Positions 18,044 to 28,632 of a DNA stretch of 64,000 bases are shown piece by piece. Each line of letters begins with the position of its first letter. The first letter of the stretch is position 1. The stretch spans positions 1-64,000 of the forward strand of contig SUYU01000008.1 in NCBI GenBank assembly GCA_015060245.1, written 5' to 3'. The position numbers were made by a program, and so were the translations under genes. The notes beneath the pieces are model-generated. The model searched no databases. It saw only the letters and a program-made list of their open reading frames with translations, and was not told where the DNA came from. The stretch is from Bacteroidales bacterium. Its GTDB lineage: Bacteria; Bacteroidota; Bacteroidia; Bacteroidales; UBA932.

Positions 18044-21000
18044 ATGATACGTCGTAAATTGTTTGCTATTGTAGCAGGTCTATTATTCCTTTCAAGCCTC
18101 GCGTATGCGCAGAGTGCTTTTGATCCTGCAGCCTACCAACCTGTCGGAAGTGAGATTGCAGCCTATTTGAAACCATTGGCAGCCATTAATGTCAAGGTAA
18201 CGGTAGAAGATGCAAAAATTGATGGAGAAAACTTGGATATCTATCTTTCAAGCCTTGTGAGCGACTATCCTTTAAGAGATAATCATGTGTCTGACATATA
18301 TGCCATTGCTTCAAGACATTTTCCAGACAAAAAGATACGCATTCATGCAAACGGTTCCCTTCTTGAGGAGTTGAGCAGCAATTTCTACAGGGAACAGGAT
18401 CCAAAGGCATCCAAGAAGAAGAGTGCCAAAAAAAGTGTGGCAAGATCCTCTATTTCAATCGTGGAGGAGACTACAAAACCATATGGCATAAGCAAGGGTT
18501 TGCAGGACAGGCATATTGCCCTTTGGCACAGCCATGGACTCTATTTTGACCAGACAACACAGCGTTGGGAGTGGCAGAGGTGCCGGCTCTTCCAGACTGT
18601 GGAGGACAAGTACACCCAGGGTTATGTAATCCCTTTCATTGTGCCAATGCTGGAGAATGCCGGAGCAAATGTCTTCTTGCCTCGAGAGAGGGATATCCAG
18701 AAGAATGAGGTTATAGTGGACAATGACAAGGTTTTGGGCGGATACACAGAGGATTCAGGCTCTTATATGTGGAGCAATGGGGAATCTTTTGGTTTTGCTA
18801 ACCCTAAAGAGACTTATCTGCACGGTGAGAATCCTTTTACCATGGGTACCTACAGGATTGCAAGAGTGCTCTCGCAACAGGATATGAAGGGAAAATCTGC
18901 AAAGAGCGAGAGTGTTGCTGAATGGATCCCTTCGGTCCCTGAAACCGGGGAGTATTCAGTATATGTATCATACAAGACTCTTCCTAACAGTACAGATGCT
19001 GCATATTACACAGTAAAGTTCAAGGATGGCGAGCGTGAATTCAAGGTAAACCAGCAGATGGGTGGCGGTACATGGATTTACCTTGGAACATTCCTTTTTG
19101 ATAAGGGTTCTGCAGATCAGGGAGTCTATTTGACAAACTTAAATAAGGACCTTAAGGCATCAAAAGAGGTTAGGGTTGTGACTGCAGATGCTGTAAAGTT
19201 TGGAGGTGGAATGGGAAATATTGCCCGAACCGTAAATCCCGAAAAGCAACTTCCGTATGAGGTTGAGCCCTTTGTAAGCGGTCATCCAAGGTTTACAGAG
19301 GGATCAAGAGTCTGGTTGCAGTGGGCCGGATATGCCGATACTGTCTACTCCCAGACAAATAACGTTAATGATTATACCGACGATTACGCATCAAGAGGCC
19401 GTTGGGTAAATGTGCTTTCCGGCGGTTCAAGCAAGAATCCTGATTTTCAGGGTTTGAAAGTGCCCGTTGATTTGTCGTTTGCATTCCATACTGATGCAGG
19501 TACGTTCCTTGATGACTCAATTGTAGGTACTTTGATGATCTATACAAAAATGTCAAACGGTTCCGACAAGTATCCTACAGGAGAAAGCAGGATGTTGGCC
19601 AGGGAGTATGCCGACATAGTACAGACACAGATTGTGGATGACATCAGAGCCAATTTCCATGAGAAATGGTCAAGAAGAGGCCTTTGGGACAGATCTTATG
19701 CAGAGTCGCGCATGCCTAATGTGCCTGCAGTACTTTTGGAGTTCCTGTCGCACCAGAACTTTGCAGATATGAAATTTGGCCATGACCCCGATTTCAGATT
19801 CCTTGTGAGCCGGGCAATATACAAAGGTATGCTCAAATTCCTCAGCATGAAGGATGGTATTCCTTATGTTGTCCAACCCCTTCCGGTTAAGGATTTTGCT
19901 GCTGTTCTTGAGAAGAATGGGGGACAGAACAGGGTTCGCTTGACTTGGACTCCTGTAGAGGACAGGCTTGAACCTACAGCCACTGCAAAGAGATATGTTG
20001 TGTATACAAGGATAAACGGTTCATCTTTTGATAATGGTGTTGTGGTTGATGCTCCAGAGGCGGTTATTCCTGTTGAGAGCAACAGAATCTACTCATTCAA
20101 GGTAGCGGCGTTGAATGAGGGTGGTTTGAGTTTCCCTTCTGAAATACTCTCTGTAGGTATTGCTGAGGGTGCAACAGCAAAAGAGGGTGCCGTTATGATT
20201 GTAAATGGTTTCAACAGAGTGAGCGGTCCTGCATCATTCCAGTCAAAGGATTCTACTTTGGCAGGTTTTTACAGTGAAAAGGATCATGGAGTTCCATACA
20301 TGTATGATTTGACATATACAGGAGACCAGTATGAATTCAGAAGGGAGAAAGAGTGGATTACAAACGATGATCCCGGTTTTGCCGCTTCCTATTCAGACTA
20401 TGAGGATAAAGTTGTGGCAGGAAATAGATTTGATTATCCGTACGTCCACGGAAAGGCATTCATGAAATTGGGCTACTCATTTGTCTCTGCATCAGCCGGT
20501 GCTGTGATGGCTGGAAATGTAAAACTTGAGGATTATGCCATTGCCGATTTCATTATGGGTAAACAGGCTCAGACCAGAATTGATGTGGAGGGACAGCCTG
20601 TAAGATATGAGACATTCCCTGTGGCACTCCAGAAGGCCATTGCCGATTATGCCGCAGCAGGTGGAAATATCCTTGTATCAGGTGCATATATAGGATCTGA
20701 CTTGTGGGACGGATACAACGTAACAGATGAGGGCAAGAAGTTCGCCCAGGATGTGCTTAAATTCAAATGGTCAAACCATTTTGCTTCAAGGAACAATGTG
20801 GTGAAGAGCGTTGCCAACCCATTCGGCTTTAGCGGAAAATTCACTTTCAACAATAAATTGAATGACAAGATTTACATTGTTGAGACTCCGGACGGATTGC
20901 TGCCTGCTGCAAAAGATGCCTATACAATCTTCCGATATCCGGGTAACAACATCTCTGCCGCTGTAGCATACAAGGGTGAATATAGGGTTGTTTCATTTGG

Positions 21001-21079
21001 CTTCCCTATTGAAACACTTGAGTGTTGTTGTCAGATTGACCATTTGATTGAAGAGGTTGCCAATTTCTTTGAAAAATAG
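18044..21079 (+). CDS. Golvesin-C-terminal-like / N-acetylmuramoyl-L-alanine amidase protein (often annotated xanthan lyase)
   Basis: Signal peptide; amidase-like segments (LWHSHGLYFDQ, AFHTDAGTFLDDSIVGT, AESRMPNVPAVLLEFLSHQNFADM); central golvesin-like domain; FN3-like segment; C-terminal domain. Confidence 0.75.
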   Translation: MIRRKLFAIVAGLLFLSSLAYAQSAFDPAAYQPVGSEIAAYLKPLAAINVKVTVEDAKIDGENLDIYLSSLVSDYPLRDNHVSDIYAIASRHFPDKKIRIHANGSLLEELSSNFYREQDPKASKKKSAKKSVARSSISIVEETTKPYGISKGLQDRHIALWHSHGLYFDQTTQRWEWQRCRLFQTVEDKYTQGYVIPFIVPMLENAGANVFLPRERDIQKNEVIVDNDKVLGGYTEDSGSYMWSNGESFGFANPKETYLHGENPFTMGTYRIARVLSQQDMKGKSAKSESVAEWIPSVPETGEYSVYVSYKTLPNSTDAAYYTVKFKDGEREFKVNQQMGGGTWIYLGTFLFDKGSADQGVYLTNLNKDLKASKEVRVVTADAVKFGGGMGNIARTVNPEKQLPYEVEPFVSGHPRFTEGSRVWLQWAGYADTVYSQTNNVNDYTDDYASRGRWVNVLSGGSSKNPDFQGLKVPVDLSFAFHTDAGTFLDDSIVGTLMIYTKMSNGSDKYPTGESRMLAREYADIVQTQIVDDIRANFHEKWSRRGLWDRSYAESRMPNVPAVLLEFLSHQNFADMKFGHDPDFRFLVSRAIYKGMLKFLSMKDGIPYVVQPLPVKDFAAVLEKNGGQNRVRLTWTPVEDRLEPTATAKRYVVYTRINGSSFDNGVVVDAPEAVIPVESNRIYSFKVAALNEGGLSFPSEILSVGIAEGATAKEGAVMIVNGFNRVSGPASFQSKDSTLAGFYSEKDHGVPYMYDLTYTGDQYEFRREKEWITNDDPGFAASYSDYEDKVVAGNRFDYPYVHGKAFMKLGYSFVSASAGAVMAGNVKLEDYAIADFIMGKQAQTRIDVEGQPVRYETFPVALQKAIADYAAAGGNILVSGAYIGSDLWDGYNVTDEGKKFAQDVLKFKWSNHFASRNNVVKSVANPFGFSGKFTFNNKLNDKIYIVETPDGLLPAAKDAYTIFRYPGNNISAAVAYKGEYRVVSFGFPIETLECCCQIDHLIEEVANFFEK

Positions 21080-21088
21080 TACATTTCG

Positions 21089-21120
21089 GCTCCTGACCAT
21101 GTCAGGGGCTGATTTATTTT
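21089..21120 (+). terminator. Intrinsic terminator after the amidase gene
   Basis: GCTCCTGA-CCATG-TCAGGGGC stem (one G-U) followed by TGATTTATTTTT. Confidence 0.65.
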
Positions 21121-21178
21121 TATATAAACTAAACTGATTGTAAAATTTTGCCCCATTTATCATAACGGTGCTTGACTT

Positions 21179-22531
21179 ATGACTATTGAAAGAGAACTTG
21201 AAATTATTGAATTGATTAAAAAGGAGGTAAAACCTGCTTTGGGATGTACCGAACCTATTGCTGTGGCTTTGGCGGTAGCATCTTCCTGTGAGACATTGAG
21301 AAACGGAGGTTTTGGAGAGCCTGCCTCGCTTGAGGTGGAGGTTAGTGCCAATATCCTCAAGAATGGTATGGGTGTAGGAATACCCGGTACAGGCATGGTG
21401 GGACTCCATATAGCCTCGGCTCTTGGAGCAACATGCGGAAAGTCGGAATACAAACTTGAAGTTTTGAAGGATCTTGATGATGCGACTCTTGCTGCTGCAA
21501 AGAAGATGGTGGCCGACGGAAATGTAAAGATATCCCTTGCTGATACATTGGTGAAACTCTACATCAAGGCTACTGCAGTGAATGGCGGAAACAGGGCAGA
21601 AACAATAATCAAGGATAACCATGATTCCATAATAAGCGTTACATTGAATGGAAATCCTGTTGATGGTAAACCGTCAGCAGCCAATGGCCAAGAGAATTAT
21701 ATAATGGGAGAGGAGTGTGCCTGCAATGCCTCGGCCCCTAAACCTGCTGCAGAGAAGACTACTCTTGATTATAAATTGAGTGTGAAGGAGATACTTGAGT
21801 TTGCGGAGTCGGCAAGTTATGAAAACATAGCATTCATTCTTGATTCTGTAAAATTGAACTATGCTCTGGCAGAGGAGGGACTCAAGAATGATTATGGCCT
21901 TAAGGTTGGCAAGACAATAAGTGCTTCACAGTATAGCGGCATATTTGGTTCTTCTGTAATGACATATGCAATGGCAGCAACTGCTGCGGCTTCTGACGCA
22001 CGTATGGCCGGTTGCCTTCTTCCTGCAATGAGCAACTCAGGTAGCGGAAATCAGGGAATTACAGTTACTGTGCCTGTAATTGCCGTGGCAAGAAAGATGG
22101 AGGTCTCTGAAGAAAAATTGGCAAGGGCGCTTGTGTTGAGTCATCTTATAGCAATTCATATCAAAGGCTATTTGGGCAAATTGTCGGCACTTTGTGGTTG
22201 TGTAATTGCCTCTACAGGTTCTTCTTGCGGCATTGTATATCTTAATGGTGGAACTTATGAGCAGATTTGTTCTGCAATCAAGAATATGGTGGGCAATATC
22301 ACAGGTATGGTTTGCGACGGTGCAAAAGTAGGTTGTGCGCTCAAGGTCGCATCAGGTGTCTCTTCATCTGTACAATCTGCGATCCTTGCGCTTGACAATA
22401 TCTGCATCTCTTCAAATGACGGAATCATAGAGGATTGCATTGAAAAGACCATTTATAACCTCGGAACAATAGGTTCAAAAGGAATGCAGGTTACAGACAA
22501 GATGATACTTGATATAATGGTGTCAAAGTAG
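21179..22531 (+). CDS. L-cysteine desulfidase / L-serine dehydratase alpha-like family (UPF0597)
   Basis: VKPALGCTEPIAVALAVA...MPAMSNSGSGNQGI-type motif (LLPAMSNSGSGNQGITVTVPV). Confidence 0.9.
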   Translation: MTIERELEIIELIKKEVKPALGCTEPIAVALAVASSCETLRNGGFGEPASLEVEVSANILKNGMGVGIPGTGMVGLHIASALGATCGKSEYKLEVLKDLDDATLAAAKKMVADGNVKISLADTLVKLYIKATAVNGGNRAETIIKDNHDSIISVTLNGNPVDGKPSAANGQENYIMGEECACNASAPKPAAEKTTLDYKLSVKEILEFAESASYENIAFILDSVKLNYALAEEGLKNDYGLKVGKTISASQYSGIFGSSVMTYAMAATAAASDARMAGCLLPAMSNSGSGNQGITVTVPVIAVARKMEVSEEKLARALVLSHLIAIHIKGYLGKLSALCGCVIASTGSSCGIVYLNGGTYEQICSAIKNMVGNITGMVCDGAKVGCALKVASGVSSSVQSAILALDNICISSNDGIIEDCIEKTIYNLGTIGSKGMQVTDKMILDIMVSK

Positions 22532-22583
22532 TATAGTTTTCAACCTGTGCAGGATTGCAGACAATACATCGGTAAATCATGTA

Positions 22584-22628
22584 AAGCCCCGGGAATCATA
22601 AAAAGATTTTTGGGGCTTCATTTTTTTC
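22584..22628 (+). terminator. Intrinsic terminator after the UPF0597 gene, overlapping the 3' end of the convergent EFR1 gene
   Basis: AAGCCCC (22584-22590) / GGGGCTT (22612-22618) followed by CATTTTTTTC. Confidence 0.6.
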
Positions 22629-23432
22629 TCCATATTTGAGTTCAAGATCCTCTTTGTGGTAGAGGTATCCCGGGTCATCAAAATATTTGGCATTTTGCGA
22701 ACACTCCTTTATACATGCATTGCATTTGATGCAGATGCCCGGTACCGATTTGGGATTGGCTGCATCAATTGCTCCCATAGGGCAGATTGCGGCACAGTGG
22801 CCACATGCATTGCAATTTTCTGAAGTTTTAGGTTTGACTTTCCTTATGTCGATTGGATTCCCGCATGAGTCTTTCGGTTGGTAATATTTCCTCTCCTGCG
22901 AGTTTCTGCCGGGTATTTGAAGGTCTTCTACGGAGGTGTTGTGAAGTAGCGTGCTGTAGCGACCGGATATATATTTTTCTGCAATTTCCCTCCCCAACCC
23001 ATAAGCCTTCTCAAGATCGGCTTCATTTGGTCTGCCTGCCGCCAATGTGGTTGAGAATGAGTGTTGGGAGACGAATGCTGCCGCTGCAACGGGCCTGAAG
23101 TTGCACCCTTTAAGAATATCATGCAGTTCCAGCAGGGCATCATCAAAACTCCTGTTGCCATAGGTAACAATAGGGATTGCCATGCAACCATTTCCTTGTA
23201 GAGTCTGCAGATACTTCAAAAGTAGATTTGGAACGCGTCCGGCATAAACGGGAGTGCCTACAACAGCGATATCGGCACTGGTTGTGTATGGAATGCTCTC
23301 GCGCCCCTTGGGCAGAGTAAAATCATGACAGTATATTGCGCAATTGCATGATTCCTGTATTCCTTTGGCAATTTCCTCCACAACCTTGCGCGTTCCGCCT
23401 GTGGCACTGAAAAGGATTGTATGTATTTTCAT
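22596..23432 (-). CDS. EFR1 family ferredoxin/flavodoxin protein
   Basis: N-terminal flavodoxin (TILFSATGGTRKVVEEIAKGI) and C-terminal CNACGHCAAICP / CIKCNACIKECSQ. Confidence 0.88.
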   Translation of the reverse strand: MKIHTILFSATGGTRKVVEEIAKGIQESCNCAIYCHDFTLPKGRESIPYTTSADIAVVGTPVYAGRVPNLLLKYLQTLQGNGCMAIPIVTYGNRSFDDALLELHDILKGCNFRPVAAAAFVSQHSFSTTLAAGRPNEADLEKAYGLGREIAEKYISGRYSTLLHNTSVEDLQIPGRNSQERKYYQPKDSCGNPIDIRKVKPKTSENCNACGHCAAICPMGAIDAANPKSVPGICIKCNACIKECSQNAKYFDDPGYLYHKEDLELKYGEKNEAPKIFL

Positions 23433-23453
23433 TTCGGTTGCTTAATTTTTTTC

Positions 23454-23480
23454 AAAAAAAAGACTGGCCGCGTGGCCAGC
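23454..23480 (-). terminator. rnpB intrinsic terminator
   Basis: Minus strand GGCTGGCC-ACGC-GGCCAG-TCTTTTTTTT directly after the RNase P RNA 3' end. Confidence 0.85.
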
Positions 23481-23489
23481 CTCCTGAAT

Positions 23490-23835
23490 TTTGGGCAGAT
23501 CTATAAGCCGGATTCTGTACTTCAGACTGGTATTGCTACCCTAAGAAGTTTCTATCATTTATCTGATGCAGCCTACCCCCCAACAACGGGCGGGCAACCC
23601 TTGAATGTTGGTATACATGGCCTTGCAAGTTGCAGTGGAGTACTGTAAGTACGTTGCCGTATCTACCCGTGAGCCCTTACCTCGCGTTTTCACCCTTACC
23701 TTGCGGCGGTTATTTTCTGTTACCCCTTGCACGAACTTTCGCCCGTCTGTGCTTTCCACAGTGCAATGCCCTATCTTGTCCGGACTTTCCTCCCAATTTC
23801 TTGAGCGATAGAACGACCTGCCGAGAGTGCAAAAT
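23490..23835 (-). ncRNA. rnpB: RNase P RNA, bacterial type A
   Basis: Minus strand contains the conserved GAGGAAAGTCCGGAC, GGGTGAAAACGCGAGGTAAGGGCTCACGG and 3' ACAGAATCCGGCTTATAG segments. Ends approximate. Confidence 0.95.
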
Positions 23836-23861
23836 TAGTGTTTAAATCCTTAACGGACAAA

Positions 23862-24647
23862 TTATACCGCTATAAATGTATATATTGCTTCATATACGCT
23901 CTTGCCGTCCCTTTTGCCCTCAAAATAGAATGTGCGGCTCTTTTCGGGGGTAGTTTCGTTTGTAATGCAAATCTGCCCGGGTGTATCAATCTCCTTGCAC
24001 CAGATTTCTATTTTTTCGCCAATTCGTGTTTCTGCATTGAAATTTATCTGGAACTCCTTGATTCTGAAATTTCTGAAGATCTCGGGATCGATACTGTCGG
24101 TTGTCCATTCGGAGTATTTGGCGTTGTTAGTGTGTCCAAGAGCATCAAGGTCAGAAAACTTTACAGTGTGCTCACGCATCAGAGTCATCTCCTGTTGCCC
24201 CTTCAGACGGTCGCAAGGCTCATCAATGGCATTTCTCAGATTGGCCTGATTGAGTATTTCGGGGTTGTTGTAAAAGTTGTTGGTTCTCTCAATCCTGCGT
24301 GTGCGGCTGTTCATAATCAGCCATGAACTGGTTGCAACTACTGCCGGAGTGCCATCTTCTGCATGCAGAATAAAATCCCTCAATCCAAAGAGCGACTGCA
24401 TGCCTTTATGCCATGTCTCAAGAGTTACCTGGTCTTGCCATTTGGGGTAGGTGTTGTACCTTACTTTAATTCTGCTCAGTACCCAAGTCTGTTCGCACTC
24501 CTTGAGGTCATTGTATCCAAAGTGGAGTTTGTTTGCATGGTTTCCTGCTATCTCCTGGGTAAGATTCAGAAAGGCATACGGCTTGAGTTCCTGCCTCAGA
24601 TCAACGTTATGCCAAAGTATTGTACTCTCTTCTTTGTATCCGTTCAT
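23862..24647 (-). CDS. Acyl-[acyl-carrier-protein] thioesterase (FatA/FatB-like)
   Basis: Double hotdog; VLSRIKVRYNTYPKWQDQVTLETWHKG, HTVKFSDLDALGHTNNAKYSEWTTD. Confidence 0.9.
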   Translation of the reverse strand: MNGYKEESTILWHNVDLRQELKPYAFLNLTQEIAGNHANKLHFGYNDLKECEQTWVLSRIKVRYNTYPKWQDQVTLETWHKGMQSLFGLRDFILHAEDGTPAVVATSSWLIMNSRTRRIERTNNFYNNPEILNQANLRNAIDEPCDRLKGQQEMTLMREHTVKFSDLDALGHTNNAKYSEWTTDSIDPEIFRNFRIKEFQINFNAETRIGEKIEIWCKEIDTPGQICITNETTPEKSRTFYFEGKRDGKSVYEAIYTFIAV

Positions 24648-24757
24648 ATTGCTTTTTACTCTTTTTGTGCAAAGGTACCGATATTTTTCAACTCTAATTT
24701 TGGTATGGTAAACTTTTTGTTATTAGTTTTGCATAACGGCAATTTATTTGGTCAGAT

Positions 24758-25564
24758 ATGTCAACAGAAAATAAAATATTGGGCAGGTCATTTATATTGA
24801 GATGCATGATTGTTATGGCGGTGGTGCTTCTGCTGTCGGGAGCCATAAATTTCCTTTATCCTCAACAGATTGATTACTATACTTTTAAAGTGCTAAAATC
24901 TTATCCGCACGACAGGGCTGCATATACGCAAGGCCTTTTCTTTCATGACAATCTCCTTTATGAAAGTTGCGGGCAGTATGGCTCATCATCATTCAGAAAA
25001 AACGATCTGGAGACCGGACGTGTATTGCAGAAAATTGATTTTGACAGGAACTATTTTGCCGAGGGGGCGTGTGTGCTGAACGGCAACCTTTATGTGCTTA
25101 CATGGCAGGAAAACAAATGTTTTGTATACGACATAAAGACCTTCAAGTATCTTGGGGAACTCTGGAATCCCACAGAAGGGTGGGGCCTGACCACCGACGG
25201 CACCAGCCTCATAATGACTGATGGTTCGGCTGTGCTCTATTTTCTTGACCCGATGACATTTACTGTTCAGAAGAAGGTTGCAGTTACACTTAATGGCAAA
25301 CCTGTCCAGTATCTCAATGAACTTGAATATATCAATGGCGAGGTTTGGGCAAATGTATATGGTGATGATTCAATTGTTATAATCAATCCGCAGACCGGCA
25401 AGGTAAGGGGAGTGGTTGATTGCAGGAATTTGCTTCCACGCTCTTTGCGCAACGCCAATACGGATGTGCTTAATGGCATTGCCTGCAATCCCTTGGACAA
25501 ATCGCTCTATCTGACAGGTAAAAATTGGCCTAAACTCTATAAAATTGAACTTGTAAAACAATAA
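24758..25564 (+). CDS. Glutaminyl-peptide cyclotransferase (plant-type glutamine cyclotransferase)
   Basis: VLKSYPHDRAAYTQGLFFHDNLLYESCGQYGSSSFRK...; GNLYVLTWQE; LNELEYINGEVWANVY. Confidence 0.92.
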   Translation: MSTENKILGRSFILRCMIVMAVVLLLSGAINFLYPQQIDYYTFKVLKSYPHDRAAYTQGLFFHDNLLYESCGQYGSSSFRKNDLETGRVLQKIDFDRNYFAEGACVLNGNLYVLTWQENKCFVYDIKTFKYLGELWNPTEGWGLTTDGTSLIMTDGSAVLYFLDPMTFTVQKKVAVTLNGKPVQYLNELEYINGEVWANVYGDDSIVIINPQTGKVRGVVDCRNLLPRSLRNANTDVLNGIACNPLDKSLYLTGKNWPKLYKIELVKQ

Positions 25565-25570
25565 CAGCGG

Positions 25571-26221
25571 ATGGAGATATTTGCTTTTATTACCGGTATC
25601 GCCTATCTTGTTCTGGAGATTTTTCAGAACAAATATATGTGGCTGGTAAATCTTCTTTGCGCAGCAGCGTATGCTGTGGTATTTGCACAGAGCCGTCTTT
25701 ATGCAGCAATGGGACTGCAGATATATTATGTGCTAATGAGCATTTACGGTTTTTGGGCGTGGCAGCGTGACAAAAGGATCACCCCTGATCCGGTCCAAGA
25801 CTCTTTGCTCAAAGATAATGCTGACTCTGATTCATTAGAAACTGCTTCCATATCCGATTCCAGTGCCGGTGAAAATGGAATAGTCTACAGATACCCTACC
25901 GTAAAATGGCTTGTTGGAAGCCTTCTCGCATTCAGTCTCATTTTTACACTCATGCTTACGTTTTTGAGAAACATGACCGGTGATCCTATGCCTGTGGCCG
26001 ATGCTTTCTCCACATCACTAAGTATAGTGGCAACGGTATGGCTGAGCAGGTCTTTTATCCACCAGTGGATTATGTGGATTGTTGTAAACGTTGTAAGTGT
26101 GGGACTCTTTCTTTCCCAAGGATTGTACCTGACATCCGTTCTCTACATGATATACGCATTATCAGCGCTCTACGGATTTTTCCATTGGAAGAAAAAGGGT
26201 ATCCAAATTGAGTCCGTTTAA
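25571..26221 (+). CDS. pnuC: PnuC-like nicotinamide riboside/mononucleotide transporter
   Basis: Multi-TM; GIAYLVLEIFQNKYMWLVNLLCAAAYAVVFAQSRLYAAMGLQIYYVLMSIYGFWAWQ; IYALSALYGFFHWKK. Confidence 0.88.
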   Translation: MEIFAFITGIAYLVLEIFQNKYMWLVNLLCAAAYAVVFAQSRLYAAMGLQIYYVLMSIYGFWAWQRDKRITPDPVQDSLLKDNADSDSLETASISDSSAGENGIVYRYPTVKWLVGSLLAFSLIFTLMLTFLRNMTGDPMPVADAFSTSLSIVATVWLSRSFIHQWIMWIVVNVVSVGLFLSQGLYLTSVLYMIYALSALYGFFHWKKKGIQIESV

Positions 26222-26306
26222 GAAAAATAATTAGTGCATTTGTCGCATATTTTTAGTAAATTTGCGGCGCACTTAAAATACTTGTATAAAAACTAATTCA
26301 AAGAAT

Positions 26307-27140
26307 ATGCAATTAATAGCAGACAGCGGATCTACCAAGGTAGATTGGAGAGCAATTTATGAAGACGGTACTGTAAAATCGGTACATACAGAGGGTATCA
26401 ACCCAGTGTTTCAGACTAAAGAATATATTGTTGAGATTTTAAGAACCAAATTGTTGCCTGAAATAGGTGCAGATGTGGAAGATGTGCATTTCTATGGTGC
26501 AGGCATTCTTTCTGCTGAACTTTCTAATATTTTGGCAGAGGCTTTCAAGGAGGTTTTTCCTAAATCCAAATGCAATGTTGCTTCAGATCTTCTTGCTGCT
26601 GCACGTGCGCTATGCGGACACAACGCAGGTATTGCCTGCATCATGGGAACAGGAGCAAATACATGCTTCTACGACGGCGTTGAAATCAGGGACAATGTAA
26701 AGGCCGGAGGATTCATCCTTGGAGATGAGGCCAGCGGTGGAGTTCTTGGAAGAAAACTTGTATCTGATTTTATCAAAGGTCTTCTTCCTAAAGAGATTGA
26801 GGAGGAGTTCGTGAAGAGATATGACCTTGACTATCCTAAAATTGTTGCAAAGGTTTACAAGGAGCCGCTTCCAAGCCGTTTCTTGGCTTCTTTCTCACCA
26901 TTCATCAACGAGTTCAGGAATCATCCGCACATTGACAATCTTTTGAGAACAAGTTTTGACGAGTTCTTTACCCGCAACATTTTCCATTACGACTACAGGA
27001 ATCTTGAGGTAAATCTTGTAGGTTCTGTTGCTTTCTACTATCAGGACATTTTGAAGGAAGTGGCGGCTACCCGCGGAGTGAAGATTGGCAAGATTTTGAA
27101 GACCCCTATTGAGGGATTGATTGAATTCCACAAGAATTAA
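26307..27140 (+). CDS. BadF/BadG-type amino-sugar kinase (GlcNAc/MurNAc kinase-like)
   Basis: LIADSGSTKVDWRAIYEDG; IACIMGTGANTCFYDG; LGDEASGGVLGRKL; adjacent to murQ. Confidence 0.85.
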   Translation: MQLIADSGSTKVDWRAIYEDGTVKSVHTEGINPVFQTKEYIVEILRTKLLPEIGADVEDVHFYGAGILSAELSNILAEAFKEVFPKSKCNVASDLLAAARALCGHNAGIACIMGTGANTCFYDGVEIRDNVKAGGFILGDEASGGVLGRKLVSDFIKGLLPKEIEEEFVKRYDLDYPKIVAKVYKEPLPSRFLASFSPFINEFRNHPHIDNLLRTSFDEFFTRNIFHYDYRNLEVNLVGSVAFYYQDILKEVAATRGVKIGKILKTPIEGLIEFHKN

Positions 27141-27161
27141 TAATTAATAAATATAACTGAA

Positions 27162-27974
27162 ATGAAAGTTACTGAACAATCATCTAATTACGCAAATCTT
27201 GATAAGATGTCTACTGCAGAGTTGCTGCAGAATATGAACAATGAGGACAAGAAGGTTCCTGTTGCCGTAGAGAACTGCATTCCTCAAATTGAGAAATTGG
27301 TTGACGGTATAGTTGAGAGAATGAAGAAGGGCGGAAGACTCTTCTATCTTGGTGCAGGTACCAGCGGCCGTCTTGGTATCCTTGATGCATCTGAAATACC
27401 TCCAACATACGGTGCTCCGTTTGATTTGATTATTGGTCTTATTGCTGGCGGTGATACTGCTATCAGAAAGGCTGTTGAGAATGCAGAGGATGATTTCGAG
27501 CAGGGATGGAAAGATATGCTTCCTTACAATGTAGGTGAGAATGATGTTGTTGTAGGTATTGCTGCATCAGGTTCAACCCCTTACGTTATCGGTGCAGTAA
27601 AGGAGGCAAAGAGCCGCGGTATCCTTACAGCATGTATTACATGTAACCCAGGTGCTGCTGTTGCTGCAGAGGTTGATATTCCAATTGTTGCTGTTGTAGG
27701 CCCAGAGTTCGTTACAGGAAGTACACGTATGAAATCAGGTACTGCACAGAAACTTATCCTTAACATGATCTCTACTTCAACAATGATCAAAATGGGTCAC
27801 GTAAAGGGCAACAAGATGGTTGATATGCAGTTGAGCAATGCCAAACTTGTTGACAGAGGTACCAGAATGATTATGGAGGAGGCTCAGATTACAGATTATG
27901 AGTATGCAAAATCACTTTTGTTGGAGCATGGATCTGTAAGAAATGCAGTAGATTTTTACAATACACATAAATAG
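27162..27974 (+). CDS. murQ: N-acetylmuramic acid 6-phosphate etherase
   Basis: GGRLFYLGAGTSGRLGILDASEIPPTYG; FVTGSTRMKSGTAQKLILNMIST; MurQ signature. Confidence 0.96.
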   Translation: MKVTEQSSNYANLDKMSTAELLQNMNNEDKKVPVAVENCIPQIEKLVDGIVERMKKGGRLFYLGAGTSGRLGILDASEIPPTYGAPFDLIIGLIAGGDTAIRKAVENAEDDFEQGWKDMLPYNVGENDVVVGIAASGSTPYVIGAVKEAKSRGILTACITCNPGAAVAAEVDIPIVAVVGPEFVTGSTRMKSGTAQKLILNMISTSTMIKMGHVKGNKMVDMQLSNAKLVDRGTRMIMEEAQITDYEYAKSLLLEHGSVRNAVDFYNTHK

Positions 27975-27999
27975 CAGATAATCTGCCGCTAAAAGTATA

Positions 28000-28614
28000 A
28001 TGTTCAAACAGAATTATTCTTCGGTATTGCTCGAAAAGGCTGTAGAAGAATTTGCATCGTTGCCTGGAGTGGGCAGGAAGAGCGCTTTGAGGCTCGCCCT
28101 GCATCTGCTCAAGCAACCCAAAGAGAATGTGGAGAGATTCTCCAACTCTTTTGTGGCTTTGAGGAACGGTGTCAAGTATTGCAGGGTATGCAATATGATT
28201 TCAGACAATGAAGTCTGTTCTGTATGTTCATCTGTACAAAGGGATAGAAGCATAATTTGTGTTGTGGAGAGCATACGTGATGTTCTTAGCATTGAGAACA
28301 CACAGCAATACAATGGCCTGTATCATGTTTTGGGCGGCATTATCTCTCCTATAGACGGTGTAGGACCTTCTGATCTTCCAATTGCACAATTGGTCGAGAG
28401 GGTGCAGGAAGGTGAAGTGAAAGAGGTTGTTCTTGCTTTAAGTACGAGTATGGAGGGTGAGACTACCTCTTTTTACCTATACAAAAAACTCTCGGGGCTC
28501 CAGGTCAAGATAAGCACCATTGCCAGAGGTGTGGGATTTGGTGACGATCTTGAATATACAGATGAACTTACACTCGGAAAGAGTATAGAAAACAGACATC
28601 TGTTCAAACTTTAA
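28000..28614 (+). CDS. recR: Recombination mediator protein RecR
   Basis: [21 protein letters not shown]4 zinc motif [16 protein letters not shown]; Toprim domain. Confidence 0.96.
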   Translation: MFKQNYSSVLLEKAVEEFASLPGVGRKSALRLALHLLKQPKENVERFSNSFVALRNGVKYCRVCNMISDNEVCSVCSSVQRDRSIICVVESIRDVLSIENTQQYNGLYHVLGGIISPIDGVGPSDLPIAQLVERVQEGEVKEVVLALSTSMEGETTSFYLYKKLSGLQVKISTIARGVGFGDDLEYTDELTLGKSIENRHLFKL

Positions 28615-28632
28615 ACTACTTAAAAAACTTAT

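Noticed and set aside
23559-23845. ORFs over 23559-23845 in the ORF track
   Set aside because: They lie within the structured RNase P RNA gene.
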